From: Brachybacterium huguangmaarense
GTDB taxonomy: Bacteria; Actinomycetota; Actinomycetes; Actinomycetales; Dermabacteraceae
Assembly: GCF_025725725.1 (NCBI RefSeq)
Contig: NZ_CP107020.1
Location: 2,170,001 to 2,234,000 of the forward strand
DNA length: 64,000 nucleotides
Reading direction: 5' to 3'
The translations under genes were made by a program, and so were the position numbers. Position 1 is the first letter of the stretch. Every line of letters starts with the position of its first letter. Below, piece after piece: positions 20,731 through 30,340 of this stretch. The notes under the pieces are model-generated. The model made no database searches, had not been told where the DNA came from, and saw only the letters and a program-made list of their open reading frames with translations.

Positions 20731-21792
20731 ATGGCACACCAGTGGCGCGGCGTGATCGCCGAGTACCGCGAGTTCCTCCCGTTCGAGGACTCGGACACCC
20801 TGCTCACCCTCGGCGAGGGCGGCACGCCGCTCGTGCATGCCCCCGCGCTCGGCGAGCGGGTGGGCGCCGACGTCCACATCAAGGTCGAGGGCATGAACCC
20901 GACCGGCTCGTTCAAGGACCGCGGCATGGTCAGCGCCATGTCCCGCGCGGTGAGCGACGGCGCGCAGACCGTCGTGTGCGCGTCGACCGGCAATACGAGC
21001 GCCTCGGCCGCCGCGTACGCGACGCGCGCCGGGATCGGGTGCGCGGTGCTCCTGCCGCAGGGCAAGATCGCCTCCGGCAAGCTCGCACAGGCGATCGTGC
21101 ACGGCGCCCAGCTGATCGCGGTCGACGGCAACTTCGACGACTGCCTCGAGATCGCCCGCAAGCTCGACGCCGCCTTCCCCGTCGAGCTCGTCAACTCCGT
21201 CAACCCGTACCGCCTGCACGGCCAGAAGACGGCGGCCTTCGAGGTGTGCGACGCGCTCGGCGCGGCACCCGACATCCACATCCTCCCCGTCGGCAACGCG
21301 GGCAACATCTCCGCGTACTGGATGGGCTACCGCGAGTACGCCGAGCGCGGCATCACCTCCTCGCGCCCGGCCATGTGGGGCTTCCAGGCGGCGGGCGCCG
21401 CCCCGTTCGTGCTCGGGCGCCCGATCCCCGACCCCGAGACGGTCGCGACCGCCATCCGCATCGGCGCGCCCGCCTCGTGGGATCTGGCCGTCGCCGCACG
21501 CGACGACTCGGGCGGCCTGATCGACGCCGTGAGCGACCAGCAGATCCTCGACGCGCAGGCGCTGCTGGCCTCCGAGGTCGGCATCTTCGTCGAGCCCGCG
21601 TCGGCCGCGGGCGTCGCCGGGCTGCTCCAGCAGGCCGAGCGGGGCCGCGTGCCCGCCGGCGCGACCATCGCGATCACCGTCACCGGCAACGGGCTCAAGG
21701 ACATCGACACCGCGCTCTCCCAGCGCGACGTGACCCCCACCCTGATCGACGCCGACGTCAACGCCGCCGCCGAGGCGCTCGGTCTGGCCTGA
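20731..21792 (+). CDS. thrC: Threonine synthase
   Basis: 353-residue fold-type II PLP enzyme converting O-phosphohomoserine to threonine. PLP lysine Lys62 lies in [23 protein letters not shown] and the phosphate loop [14 protein letters not shown] are present. It is the short actinobacterial form without the N-terminal extension of the E. coli type. Shine-Dalgarno GAAGGAG precedes ATG 20731; the gene begins 4 nt after hom. Confidence 0.96.
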   Translation: MAHQWRGVIAEYREFLPFEDSDTLLTLGEGGTPLVHAPALGERVGADVHIKVEGMNPTGSFKDRGMVSAMSRAVSDGAQTVVCASTGNTSASAAAYATRAGIGCAVLLPQGKIASGKLAQAIVHGAQLIAVDGNFDDCLEIARKLDAAFPVELVNSVNPYRLHGQKTAAFEVCDALGAAPDIHILPVGNAGNISAYWMGYREYAERGITSSRPAMWGFQAAGAAPFVLGRPIPDPETVATAIRIGAPASWDLAVAARDDSGGLIDAVSDQQILDAQALLASEVGIFVEPASAAGVAGLLQQAERGRVPAGATIAITVTGNGLKDIDTALSQRDVTPTLIDADVNAAAEALGLA

Positions 21793-21794
21793 CC

Positions 21795-22706
21795 GTGAGG
21801 ATCGTCCGCACCGCCGTGCGCGTCGAGGTCCCCGCCACGAGCGCCAACCTCGGCCCGGGCTTCGACGCGATGGGCATGGCCCTCGGCCTCGCCGACACCG
21901 TCGAGCTCGAGGCCGTCGCCGGGTCCTCGGAGGTCGAGGTGACGGGGGAGGGCGCCGGGAGCGTGCCGACCGACGAGTCCCATCTCGTGCTGCGCGCCCT
22001 GCGCGTGGGCCTCGACCACGCCGGCGCCCCGCAGCCGGGGGTGCGCATGCGCTGCACGAACCGGATCCCCCACGGCCGCGGCCTCGGCTCGAGCGCCGCC
22101 GCGACGGTCGCGGGGTTGCTGCTGGCCCGCGGTCTCGTCGCCGCGCCCGAGGCCCTCGACGACCGCGCCGTGCTCGACCTGGCGACCGCGATGGAGGGCC
22201 ATCCCGACAACGCGGCCCCGGCGCTGCTGGGCGGTGTCACGGTCTCCTGGACCGAGGACGGCCGCGCCCGTTCGGCCACCCTCGACGTGCCCGAGGACAC
22301 CGTGCTCGACCCGGTCGTCCTGCTGCCCGCGCGCGAGCTGTCCACCCGCACCGCGCGGGGCCTGCTGCCCGAGACCGTGCCTCATGCCGACGCCGCCTTC
22401 ACGGCGGGGCGCGCCGCGCTCCTCGTGCACGCCCTCACGCGCGACCCCTCGCTCCTGATGGAGGCGACGGAGGAGCGCCTGCACCAGACCCAGCGCGCCC
22501 CCGGCATGCCCGAGAGCGTCGAGCTCATGCGCGTGCTGCGCCAGGAGGGCTACCCGGCGACCATCTCGGGCGCGGGGCCGTCGGTGCTCGTGATGGCGGG
22601 GGGCGACGCCGAGCTCGCGCCGCTCGTGCGCCGCGTGGTCTCCGATCCCTCCGCGTGGCGTTCGGCCCGTGTCGGCCTGGACCGGCGCGGCGCTCGCCTG
22701 TGCTAA
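21795..22706 (+). CDS. thrB: Homoserine kinase (GHMP family)
   Basis: 303-residue ATP-dependent kinase supplying O-phosphohomoserine to ThrC. GHMP motifs: VPATSANLGPGFDAMGMAL (substrate end), PHGRGLGSSAAATVAG (ATP loop, motif 2) and ISGAGPSVLVM (motif 3). The GTG start lies 2 nt after the thrC stop with no Shine-Dalgarno of its own, so translation is probably coupled. The gene's last bases overlap a TAAGGT motif that may be the rho promoter. Confidence 0.95.
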   Translation: MRIVRTAVRVEVPATSANLGPGFDAMGMALGLADTVELEAVAGSSEVEVTGEGAGSVPTDESHLVLRALRVGLDHAGAPQPGVRMRCTNRIPHGRGLGSSAAATVAGLLLARGLVAAPEALDDRAVLDLATAMEGHPDNAAPALLGGVTVSWTEDGRARSATLDVPEDTVLDPVVLLPARELSTRTARGLLPETVPHADAAFTAGRAALLVHALTRDPSLLMEATEERLHQTQRAPGMPESVELMRVLRQEGYPATISGAGPSVLVMAGGDAELAPLVRRVVSDPSAWRSARVGLDRRGARLC

Positions 22707-22709
22707 GGT
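22704..22709 (+). promoter_or_regulatory. Candidate -10 box of rho
   Basis: TAAGGT at the very end of thrB. The start site would fall near 22716, giving a leader of about 390 nt before the rho GTG (22707-23105). That leader has no clear gene. It holds a 56-codon GTG frame (22708-22878) with a run of His and Asp codons, and several GC-rich hairpins. Confidence 0.4.
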
Positions 22710-23105
22710 GAGCCCGCGCTCCGGCGCATCCCAGCACCACCACGATCACGATCTGGTCGTCCTCGCCCGCGGTCCTGCCCCGCAGCCCGCCGAGGAGGCG
22801 CCCGTCGAGGTGCTCACCATCCTCCGTGATCGCCAGGAGGCCGCCCACCGGGGATCCGGTTCGGCCACGGTGCGGTGACACGGCCCGCTCCGCGCCGCGA
22901 CCACCACGGGCAGCGCCGGGCACCTCCACGATCATCTCGCCGCCCGGCTCCCGGCCCCGATGCGCATGCGCCCCGGACCGTCCGGACGATCCCGAACATG
23001 ACTGTGCACGTTCCTGCCGCTCCCCGCCGCCATGCCGCGTCGCGGCCGCAGGGCACGCATTCTTCTGCCACCTCAGGGCCGTCCGGCCCGACAGGAAGGA
23101 CACCG

Positions 23106-25031
23106 GTGACCGACACCACCACCGCGAGCGACACCGCCTCGCTCTCCTCCAAGAAGCTTCCCGAGCTGCAGGCCATGGCGGCCCAGCTCGGCATCAAGGG
23201 CGCTCGCCGACTGCGCAAGGGCGAGCTCGTCGAGGCGATCCGCACCGGCGGCGCCTCCGTGCCCGCGGCGATCCGCGAGGACGCGACCGCCGCCCCCCGC
23301 GCCGACGAGCCCCGCCGCGAGGTGGGCGAGCAGCGCCGCCAGGGCGCGCTCGACGTGCGCGCCGAGGACGCGGGCTCCGCCTCGCGTCCCGCGGACGCCG
23401 AGCAGCACGCGACCTCGACCGAGGACCGTCGCCCCGAGCGCTCCGACCGTCAGCATCGCGAGAACCGCGCCGACCGCCAGGACCGCGCCGACCGCCAGGA
23501 CCGCGACGAGCGCCGCGATCGCCCCCGCCGCGTCGAGGACATCGCCCTGCCCGACCGCTCCCGCGAGGACCACGAGGACGGCGCGCGCTCGGGCGGCGAC
23601 CGTTCCTCCCGCGAGGACCGCCAGGACCGCGGCGACCGCCAGCAGGACCGGGGCGACCGCTCCGAGAACCGCCGCGACGACCGCGACGGCGAGGACGGCG
23701 ACGATCGCCGCAACCGCCGCAGCCGCAACCGCTCGCGCGACCGCAAGCGCCGCAACCGCAACGGCGGCCAGGGCGGACAGGGTGGCCAGGACAACGCCGG
23801 CCAGCGTCCCGACACCGAGCCGGAGACCGAGGCCCGCGACGGCGAGGAGCTGGTCGCGGTCGCCGGCATCCTCGACATCCGCGACAACAACGCCTACGTG
23901 CGCACGACCGGCTACCTGCCCGCCCCGAGCGACGTGTTCGTGAGCGTCAACCAGGTGCGCAAGTACGGGCTGCGCAAGGGCGACGCGATCACCGGCCAGG
24001 CCAAGGCGCCCAAGGGCGGCGAGGACCAGGTGCTCGAGCCGCAGAACATGTCGGCCCGCCAGCGGCGCAACAACCGCAACAACGCCTCGAAGTTCGCGCC
24101 GCTCGTCGCGGTCGACACCGTCAACGGCATGACCCCCGAGCGGGCCCGCAACCGCGTGGACTTCACCAAGCTCACGCCGCTGTTCCCGGACGAGCGTCTG
24201 CGTCTGGAGACCGCCCCCACCGCGATCACCCCGCGCGTCATCGACCTGGTCTCGCCGATCGGCAAGGGACAGCGCGGCCTCATCGTCGCGCCGCCCAAGG
24301 CCGGCAAGACGATCATCATGCAGCAGATCGCCAACGCGATCACCACCAACAACCCCGAGGTCCACCTCATGGTCGTGCTCGTCGACGAGCGCCCCGAGGA
24401 GGTCACGGACATGCAGCGGACCGTCAAGGGCGAGGTCATCGCCTCGACCTTCGACCGTCCCGCCTCGGACCACACGATCGTTGCCGAGCTCGCGATCGAG
24501 CGCGCCAAGCGCCTCGTCGAGATGGGCAAGGACGTGGTCGTGCTGCTCGACTCGATCACCCGCCTCGCGCGCGCCTACAACCTGGCCACGCCCGCCTCGG
24601 GCCGCATCCTGTCCGGCGGCGTCGACGCCTCCGCGCTCTACCCGCCCAAGCGGTTCTTCGGCGCCGCCCGCAACATCGAGCACGGCGGCTCGCTCACGAT
24701 CCTCGCGACGGCCCTCATCGAGACCGGCTCGACGATGGACGAGGTGATCTTCCAGGAGTTCAAGGGCACCGGCAACATGGAGCTGCGCCTGTCGCGCACG
24801 CTGTCCGAGCGCCGCATCTTCCCGGCCGTCGACGTCAACGCGTCGAGCACCCGCCGCGAGGAGCAGCTCATGGCCCCCGACGAGGTCCAGGTCATGTGGA
24901 AGCTGCGCCGCGTGCTCGGCACCCTCGAGCAGCAGCAGGCGATCGAGCTCCTGCTCGAGCGGATCAAGAAGACGCAGTCCAACACCGAGTTCCTGCTGTC
25001 GGTCCAGAAGAACACCCCCGGCCCCAGCTGA
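23106..25031 (+). CDS. rho: Transcription termination factor Rho, actinobacterial long form
   Basis: 641-residue hexameric RNA helicase. The N-terminal Rho_N module (KKLPELQAMAAQLGIKGARRLRKGELVEAI) is separated from the RNA-binding domain by an Arg/Asp-rich disordered insert (about 60-235) typical of actinobacteria. The OSB-type RNA-binding domain follows (about 240-320). The ATPase has P loop APPKAGKT, LVDERPEEV, LLDSITRLARAYN and a conserved C-terminus. GTG 23106 follows AGGAAGGA with good spacing. ATG 22998 in the same frame is a weaker alternative that would add 36 unconserved residues. The long leader may serve autoregulation. Confidence 0.95.
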   Translation: MTDTTTASDTASLSSKKLPELQAMAAQLGIKGARRLRKGELVEAIRTGGASVPAAIREDATAAPRADEPRREVGEQRRQGALDVRAEDAGSASRPADAEQHATSTEDRRPERSDRQHRENRADRQDRADRQDRDERRDRPRRVEDIALPDRSREDHEDGARSGGDRSSREDRQDRGDRQQDRGDRSENRRDDRDGEDGDDRRNRRSRNRSRDRKRRNRNGGQGGQGGQDNAGQRPDTEPETEARDGEELVAVAGILDIRDNNAYVRTTGYLPAPSDVFVSVNQVRKYGLRKGDAITGQAKAPKGGEDQVLEPQNMSARQRRNNRNNASKFAPLVAVDTVNGMTPERARNRVDFTKLTPLFPDERLRLETAPTAITPRVIDLVSPIGKGQRGLIVAPPKAGKTIIMQQIANAITTNNPEVHLMVVLVDERPEEVTDMQRTVKGEVIASTFDRPASDHTIVAELAIERAKRLVEMGKDVVVLLDSITRLARAYNLATPASGRILSGGVDASALYPPKRFFGAARNIEHGGSLTILATALIETGSTMDEVIFQEFKGTGNMELRLSRTLSERRIFPAVDVNASSTRREEQLMAPDEVQVMWKLRRVLGTLEQQQAIELLLERIKKTQSNTEFLLSVQKNTPGPS

Positions 25032-25180
25032 CGCGCGGGAATACCGTCGCGGGGCAGGACGTTGGTCACTTTGCCCGAGTCGTGGGCGCCCCGCATCGGG
25101 CCCCGTGGCACACTTGACGCCGGTTCTGGTTCACGACGCCCGCCGGGCGCCGACCCAGCGACTGTGAGAAGGAGAGAGAC

Positions 25181-25399
25181 ATGAAGAGCGGCATCCATCC
25201 GGAGTACGTGGAGACCACGGTCACCTGCACCTGTGGCAACACCTTCACGACCCGCAGCACGAAGTCCGACGGCAAGATCAGCACCGAGGTCTGCTCGGCC
25301 TGCCACCCGTTCTACACGGGCAAGCAGAAGATCCTCGACACCGGTGGCCGCGTCGCCCGCTTCGAGGCGCGCTACGGCAAGAAGAACGCCGCCAAGTAA
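25181..25399 (+). CDS. rpmE: 50S ribosomal protein L31, zinc-binding type
   Basis: 72 residues. Four cysteines (16, 18, 38, 41) in CTCG and CSAC form the zinc site of the C+ type; [21 protein letters not shown] is the family C-terminal signature. Strong Shine-Dalgarno AAGGAGAG before ATG 25181. As a zinc-bearing paralogue type it is often replaced by a zinc-free copy under zinc starvation; no Zur site is evident here. Confidence 0.97.
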   Translation: MKSGIHPEYVETTVTCTCGNTFTTRSTKSDGKISTEVCSACHPFYTGKQKILDTGGRVARFEARYGKKNAAK

Positions 25400-25408
25400 G
25401 CATTCGCC

Positions 25409-25447
25409 ACGACGCCGGCGGTCCCGCCCAGGGGCCGCCGGCGTCGT
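25409..25447 (+). terminator. Terminator of rpmE
   Basis: Perfect 13-bp stem (acgacgccggcgg / ccgccggcgtcgt), 10 nt after the stop codon; the 13-nt loop can pair internally. It separates rpmE from prfA by only 84 nt in total. Confidence 0.75.
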
Positions 25448-25483
25448 CGCATCCGGCCACCGAGGACAGAGGAGCTGCGGGCC

Positions 25484-26578
25484 ATGGAGGGTCTCGACGC
25501 GCTCGTGCGCGAGCACGCCGAGCTCGAACGGCGGATGGCCGATCCGGCCCTGCACGCCGACGCCGCGGCCGCACGCCGGGTGGGACGCCGCTACGCCGAG
25601 CTCGCGCCGATCGTGCGTCTCGTCCGCGAGCTCGACGCCGCGCAGCAGGACCTGGGCGCGGCGCGCGAGCTGGGTGCCGAGGATCCCGAGCTGGCCGGGG
25701 AGGCCGAGGCGCTCGAGGCCCGCTGCGCCGAGCTCACCGAGGAGCTCGAGGAGCTGCTCGCCCCGCGCGACGCCGACGACGCCCGGGATGTGATCCTCGA
25801 GGTCAAGGCCGGCGCGGGCGGCGAGGAGTCGGCCCTGTTCGCCGCCGACCTCGTGCGCATGTACCGGCAGTACGCGACCGCCCAGGGCTGGACCACCGAG
25901 GTCATCACGTCCTCGGACAGCGATCTGGGGGGCTTCAAGGACGCGACCGTCTCGATCCGTGCCGCGGGCAGCCCCGCTCCCGCCGACGGGGTCTGGGCGC
26001 ACCTGAAGTACGAGGGCGGGGTGCACCGCGTGCAGCGGGTCCCGGTCACCGAGTCCCAAGGCCGGATCCACACCTCCGCGGTGGGAGTGCTCGTCATGCC
26101 CGAGGCCGACGAGACCGACGAGGCCGAGCTGCTCGCCGACCAGATGGCCCCCGCCAACCTCCGCATCGACGTGTTCCGCTCCTCGGGGCCCGGCGGGCAG
26201 AGCGTCAACACGACCGACTCGGCCGTGCGCATCACCCACCTGCCCACCGGCATCGTGGTGTCGTGCCAGAACGAGAAGAGCCAGCTGCAGAACAAGGAGT
26301 CCGCCCTGCGGATCCTGCGCTCGCGCCTGCTCGAGGCGCTGCACGCCGCCCAGGACGCCGAGGCCTCCGCCGCCCGGCGCTCCCAGGTGCGCACCGTCGA
26401 CCGCTCCGAGCGCATCCGCACCTACAACTTCCCCGAGAACCGGATCGCCGACCACCGCACGGGCTACAAGGCCAACAACCTCGACCAGGTGCTCGCCGGC
26501 GACCTCGGCCCCGTGATCCGCAGCGCCCAGGACGCCGATCGCGCCGCGATGCTCGCGAGCGCGCAGGAGCGCGGATGA
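25484..26578 (+). CDS. prfA: Peptide chain release factor 1
   Basis: 364-residue class I release factor reading UAG and UAA. The codon-recognition motif is PVT (187-189), the RF1 equivalent of PxT. The catalytic loop [16 protein letters not shown] has GGQ at 237-239, the glutamine being the methylation target of PrmC. An N-terminal coiled-coil domain comes before. The stop overlaps prmC by 4 nt, matching the functional link between the two. Confidence 0.97.
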   Translation: MEGLDALVREHAELERRMADPALHADAAAARRVGRRYAELAPIVRLVRELDAAQQDLGAARELGAEDPELAGEAEALEARCAELTEELEELLAPRDADDARDVILEVKAGAGGEESALFAADLVRMYRQYATAQGWTTEVITSSDSDLGGFKDATVSIRAAGSPAPADGVWAHLKYEGGVHRVQRVPVTESQGRIHTSAVGVLVMPEADETDEAELLADQMAPANLRIDVFRSSGPGGQSVNTTDSAVRITHLPTGIVVSCQNEKSQLQNKESALRILRSRLLEALHAAQDAEASAARRSQVRTVDRSERIRTYNFPENRIADHRTGYKANNLDQVLAGDLGPVIRSAQDADRAAMLASAQERG

Positions 26579-27498
26579 CCGCCACGGGCGAGGGCGCCGT
26601 TCGTCTCCGCCTGCGCACGGCCCTCGCGACCACGACCGGGCGTCTCGCGGGCGCCGGGATCGTCTCGGCGAGCGTCGACGCGCGCGCCCTGCTCTCCCGC
26701 GCCGCGCGCACGAGCGGCCCGCTCGTCCTGCTCGACGAGCTGCCCGAGGACTTCGAGGCCGAGCTCGAGGCGCTCACCGCGCGTCGCGAACGGCGCGAGC
26801 CCCTCCAGCTCATCCTCGGCACCGCGCCCTTCCGCCACCGGGAGCTGCGCGTGCGCCCGGGCGTGTTCATCCCGCGCCCCGAGACCGAGGTCGCCATCGA
26901 CGTGCTCCTGGCCCATGCCGCCCGCTGCCGCGTGCGGCGCGTGGTCGACCTGTGCACGGGAAGCGGCGCCCTCGCGGTGGCGGTCGTCGACGAGCTGCCC
27001 CGCGTCGACGTGGTCGCCGTCGAGCTCGACGGGGCCGCCGCGGAGCTCGCGGCCGAGAACCTGGCGGCCGCCGCCCGTCCGGGAGCGCCCGGGAAGGCGA
27101 CCGTGCGCCGCGCCGACGTGACCGATCCGGCCGCCCTCGCCGATCTGCGCGACATCGACGCCGTGCTCTCGAACCCGCCCTACATCCCGCCCGACGCCGT
27201 GCCCCGCGAGATCGAGGTCACGGCGTGGGACCCGGCCGCGGCCCTCTACGGCGGGGGAGCGGACGGCCTCGAGGTGCCGCGCGCGGTGATCGCGCGCGCC
27301 GCCGAGATGCTCGCCTCGGGGGGCCTGTTCGTCATGGAGCACGCCGACTCCCAGGGCGCCGCCGCGCGCGCCCTCGCCGAGGGTCACGGCGCCTTCGAGG
27401 ACGTGCGCACGGTGCGCGACCTGGCCGGGCGTGACCGGTTCCTCGTGGCCCGCCGACGGCCCGTGCCGCGAAGCACGGCCGCGGAAGTGAGAAACTGA
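26575..27498 (+). CDS. prmC: Release factor glutamine methyltransferase
   Basis: 307-residue SAM-dependent enzyme that methylates the GGQ glutamine of release factors. An N-terminal helical domain is followed by FIPRPETE, the SAM motif [15 protein letters not shown] (about 123-137) and catalytic NPPY (200-203). ATG 26575 overlaps the prfA stop (ATGA). Confidence 0.95.
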   Translation: MTATGEGAVRLRLRTALATTTGRLAGAGIVSASVDARALLSRAARTSGPLVLLDELPEDFEAELEALTARRERREPLQLILGTAPFRHRELRVRPGVFIPRPETEVAIDVLLAHAARCRVRRVVDLCTGSGALAVAVVDELPRVDVVAVELDGAAAELAAENLAAAARPGAPGKATVRRADVTDPAALADLRDIDAVLSNPPYIPPDAVPREIEVTAWDPAAALYGGGADGLEVPRAVIARAAEMLASGGLFVMEHADSQGAAARALAEGHGAFEDVRTVRDLAGRDRFLVARRRPVPRSTAAEVRN

Positions 27499-27502
27499 GC
27501 CG

Positions 27503-28384
27503 GTGAGCGTCCATGACACGAAGAACGACGAGACCCGCGACGCGGCCCTGACGGCCGCCCTCGACGCGGTCCGCGCCGGCAAGCTGATCGTCCTGCCCAC
27601 CGACACCGTCTACGGGATCGGCGCCGATGCTTTCCAGCCCGAGGCCGTGCAGGCCCTGCTCGACGCCAAGGGGCGCGGGCGCGACGTGCCGCCGCCCGTG
27701 CTCGTGGGCGACCCGGCCGTGCTGATGGCGCTCGCCGTCGACGTGCCCGAGTACGCCGAGCGCCTCGCCGAGGAGTTCTGGCCCGGCGCCCTCACCCTGA
27801 TCCTCACGGCCCAGCCCACGCTGGGCTGGGACCTGGGGGAGACCCGCGGCACCGTCGCCCTGCGCATGCCGGACGAGGAGGTCGCGCTCGAGCTGCTGCG
27901 CCGCACCGGCCCGCTCGCCGTCTCGAGCGCCAACCGTCACGGCAAGGACGCGGCCCTCACGGTGCTCGACGCCGCGACCCAGCTCGGCGACAGCGTCGAG
28001 GTCTACCTCGACGGCGGCACCGCCCGCATCGGCACCTCCTCGACGATCATCGACACGACCGTCGAGCCCGCCGAGATCGTGCGCGAGGGAGCCCTCACGC
28101 GCGAGGAGATCGTCGCCGCCGTCGGCGACATCTTCACCGCCGCGCAGCCCGAGGAGCCCGACGCCGCCGAGGGCGCCGCCGACGCCGCCGAGAGCGCCGC
28201 CGAGGGCGCCGCCACGGCGGAGACCGGCCAGGACGTGGCCGCCGACGCCCCCGACGCGACTCCCGCCGAGGCCGCGTCCCCGGACGAGCCGGCGGAGGCC
28301 GAGCCCGCGGACGCCCCGCCCGCACCCGTGCTGGACCTGCCCCGGGAGACCGATGCCGAGGGCACCGAGGGCCGCGCCGGGTGA
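27503..28384 (+). CDS. tsaC: L-threonylcarbamoyladenylate synthase (Sua5/YwlC/TsaC family)
   Basis: 293 residues. The first step of t6A synthesis makes threonylcarbamoyl-AMP from threonine, bicarbonate and ATP, feeding TsaD (8353-9432). The YrdC domain (about 14-205) has LPTDTVYGIGADAF, RDVPPPVLVGDP, FWPGALTLIL and AVSSANRHGKDA. An unusual Ala/Glu/Pro-rich acidic tail fills about 212-293; no Sua5 C-terminal domain is recognisable. GTG 27503 lies 4 nt after prmC. Confidence 0.93.
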   Translation: MSVHDTKNDETRDAALTAALDAVRAGKLIVLPTDTVYGIGADAFQPEAVQALLDAKGRGRDVPPPVLVGDPAVLMALAVDVPEYAERLAEEFWPGALTLILTAQPTLGWDLGETRGTVALRMPDEEVALELLRRTGPLAVSSANRHGKDAALTVLDAATQLGDSVEVYLDGGTARIGTSSTIIDTTVEPAEIVREGALTREEIVAAVGDIFTAAQPEEPDAAEGAADAAESAAEGAATAETGQDVAADAPDATPAEAASPDEPAEAEPADAPPAPVLDLPRETDAEGTEGRAG

Positions 28385-29514
28385 GGATCTACCTCTTCGT
28401 CCTGCTGATCGCGGCCGCGGTGACCTTCCTGTGCACCCCGGCGGCGCGGCTCCTCGCACGCCGCGCCGGAGCCATGACAGCAGTGCGTTCGAGGGACGTG
28501 CACGACACCGTGACCCCGCGCCTGGGCGGCGTGGCCATGCTCGCGGGCGTGCTCGCGGCCATGCTGATCGCCCGCCGCATCCCCTTCCTCGCGGGCCTGT
28601 TCGACGAGAGCGACCAGGCCTGGGCCATCGTCGTCTCCGCGACGCTCGTGTGCCTCGTGGGCGCGGCCGACGACAAGTGGGACCTCGACTGGGTCACCAA
28701 GCTCGCCGGCCAGGCGCTCGCCGCCTTCGTCCTGGCGTGGCAGGGCGTGCAGTTCACGTCGCTCCCGATCGGCGGGCGCACGCTGCTCTCGCCGACCACC
28801 CTGCTCATCCTGACCGTGCTCGTGGTGCTGGTCTCGATGAACGCCGTCAACTTCGTGGACGGGCTCGACGGCCTCGCCGCGGGCGTGATGGCGATCGGGG
28901 GGAGCGCCTTCTTCGTGTACGCCTACATGCTCACGCGCACCGTGAGCACGACCGACTACTCCTCCCTCGCGGCGCTCATCACGGCGATCCTGATCGGCAT
29001 CTGCCTCGGCTTCCTCCCGCACAACCTCACCCGGGCCCGCATCTTCATGGGGGACAGCGGCTCGATGCTGCTGGGCCTGCTGCTGGCCGCGTCCTCGATC
29101 ACGGTGACCGGGCAGATCGACACGGCCCGCATGAGCGGCGCCGACCTGTTCGCGCAGTTCCTGCCGATCCTGCTGCCGATCGGGGTCATGTTCATCCCCT
29201 TCCTCGACTTCGCGCTCGCGGTCATCCGCCGCGTCGGCTCGGGCCGCAGCCCCTTCCAGGCCGACGCGATGCACCTGCACCACCGCCTGCTGGGGCTCGG
29301 CCACACCAAGGCCGGCGCCGTCTGGATCATGTACACGTGGTCCGTCGTCGTGTGCGCGGGGCTCATCCTGCCGGTGATCGCCCCCGCCCGCGCCGTGATC
29401 GCGTTCTGGGTCCTCGGCATCCTGATCGCGCTCGTCCTGACCTTCGACCCCCTGAACCTGCGCCGCGGCCGGCGCGACCGACACGAGGAGACCGATGAGC
29501 TCACGCATTCCTGA
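28381..29514 (+). CDS. wecA: Undecaprenyl/decaprenyl-phosphate N-acetylglucosaminyl 1-phosphate transferase (WecA/TagO type)
   Basis: 377-residue polytopic PNPT-family enzyme that starts lipid-linked glycan synthesis (arabinogalactan linker, teichoic acid or similar). It has the Mg/substrate motifs GAADDKWDLDWVTKLAGQ, MNAVNFVDGLDGLAAG, ARIFMGDSGSMLLG and the HHRLL loop. GTG 28381 overlaps the upstream stop (GTGA). It overlaps the next gene by 20 nt. Its place in front of the ATP synthase genes is conserved in actinobacteria. Confidence 0.93.
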   Translation: MRIYLFVLLIAAAVTFLCTPAARLLARRAGAMTAVRSRDVHDTVTPRLGGVAMLAGVLAAMLIARRIPFLAGLFDESDQAWAIVVSATLVCLVGAADDKWDLDWVTKLAGQALAAFVLAWQGVQFTSLPIGGRTLLSPTTLLILTVLVVLVSMNAVNFVDGLDGLAAGVMAIGGSAFFVYAYMLTRTVSTTDYSSLAALITAILIGICLGFLPHNLTRARIFMGDSGSMLLGLLLAASSITVTGQIDTARMSGADLFAQFLPILLPIGVMFIPFLDFALAVIRRVGSGRSPFQADAMHLHHRLLGLGHTKAGAVWIMYTWSVVVCAGLILPVIAPARAVIAFWVLGILIALVLTFDPLNLRRGRRDRHEETDELTHS

Positions 29515-30004
29515 GAGCCCCCGCGACGGCGCCGAGGAGGACCTCGGCGCCGTGCGGGCGCACAGCGAGCAGGTGGCCGCGGCGAACGACCGGCATCTGC
29601 TGCGCGCGCTGCGCGGCGCCGTGCTCGCCGGGATCGTGCTGGACCTGCTGCTCCTGCTCGCCGCGCTCCTGCTCGGCGGCGACGGCGCGCTGGCCGGCGC
29701 CCTCATCGGCAGCGCGCTCGCGCTCGTGATCACCCTGCCCACCCTCGTGAGCGCCCGGGTGGGCGTGCGGCAGGGCCCCGCGGCGATGGCCGGGATCGTG
29801 CTGGGCGCGTGGCTGGTCAAGATGATCGTGCTGATCGTGGTGCTCCTGGCCATCCAGGACGTCGCCGGCATCGCGCGTCCGTGGCTGGGGGTCGCGCTGC
29901 TCATCGGGGCGGTCGCCCCGGCCGTGATCGAGGCCGTCATGATGACCCGGACGCGGCCCCGTCTCGAGGTCCGCGATCCGGGCGATCCGGGCGGCCGGCG
30001 CTGA
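29495..30004 (+). CDS. atpI: AtpI-like membrane protein of the ATP synthase locus
   Basis: 169 residues with four predicted membrane segments (about 43-61, 66-83, 94-118, 130-150) after a charged N-terminus. Position directly before atpB and topology fit the AtpI/UncI-like group, which assists c-ring assembly or Mg2+ supply. Sequence similarity within this group is weak, so the name rests mainly on context. Confidence 0.7.
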   Translation: MSSRIPESPRDGAEEDLGAVRAHSEQVAAANDRHLLRALRGAVLAGIVLDLLLLLAALLLGGDGALAGALIGSALALVITLPTLVSARVGVRQGPAAMAGIVLGAWLVKMIVLIVVLLAIQDVAGIARPWLGVALLIGAVAPAVIEAVMMTRTRPRLEVRDPGDPGGRR

Positions 30005-30037
30005 GCGCCGCGACGGCGGGGAAGCCATGCTCTCTGC

Positions 30038-30043
30038 TATGCT
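30038..30043 (+). promoter_or_regulatory. Extended -10 promoter of the ATP synthase operon
   Basis: TGC-TATGCT, an extended -10. The gap 30005-30340 holds this promoter and a leader of about 290 nt with two clear hairpins (GCCGGAT/ATCCGGC around 30191-30208, and CGGCGGCC/GGCCGCCG at 30232-30249). I see no gene there. Confidence 0.5.
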
Positions 30044-30340
30044 GAACGCGCACGTAGCACGCTGGCAGCCTCGTTCCAGGACAGGTCGGACGACACGTCG
30101 TCAGGCGGGTTCTCGGGGTCGCGCCCGTGCCGTACCCCTCAGCTCCTCCTTCCGGTTCCCCCTGCTCCATGACGGGAACCGCACGCGGAGGCCGGATCCC
30201 CATCCGGCGCCGCGGCCGGTGGAGCCGGAGTCGGCGGCCACGGCCGCCGGTGCTGCGGGATCCGCTGTTCGCGGGTCCACCGGAGACCACCTGCCGGAGC
30301 CGCGCCCCGAGCGCGAGACCGACGACCATGGGAGATCGAG

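Noticed and set aside
22708-22878. 56-codon frame with a His/Asp cluster in the rho leader, as a gene
   Set aside because: It overlaps the probable -10 box, has no Shine-Dalgarno and no recognisable family; kept only as a finding about the leader.
22998-23105. Upstream ATG as the true rho start
   Set aside because: The added 36 residues look unconserved and the downstream GTG has a much better Shine-Dalgarno and the family-typical N-terminus.
23300-23800. Arg/Asp-rich repeats inside rho as a tandem-repeat element or insertion
   Set aside because: Such disordered RNA-binding inserts are a normal feature of actinobacterial Rho proteins.
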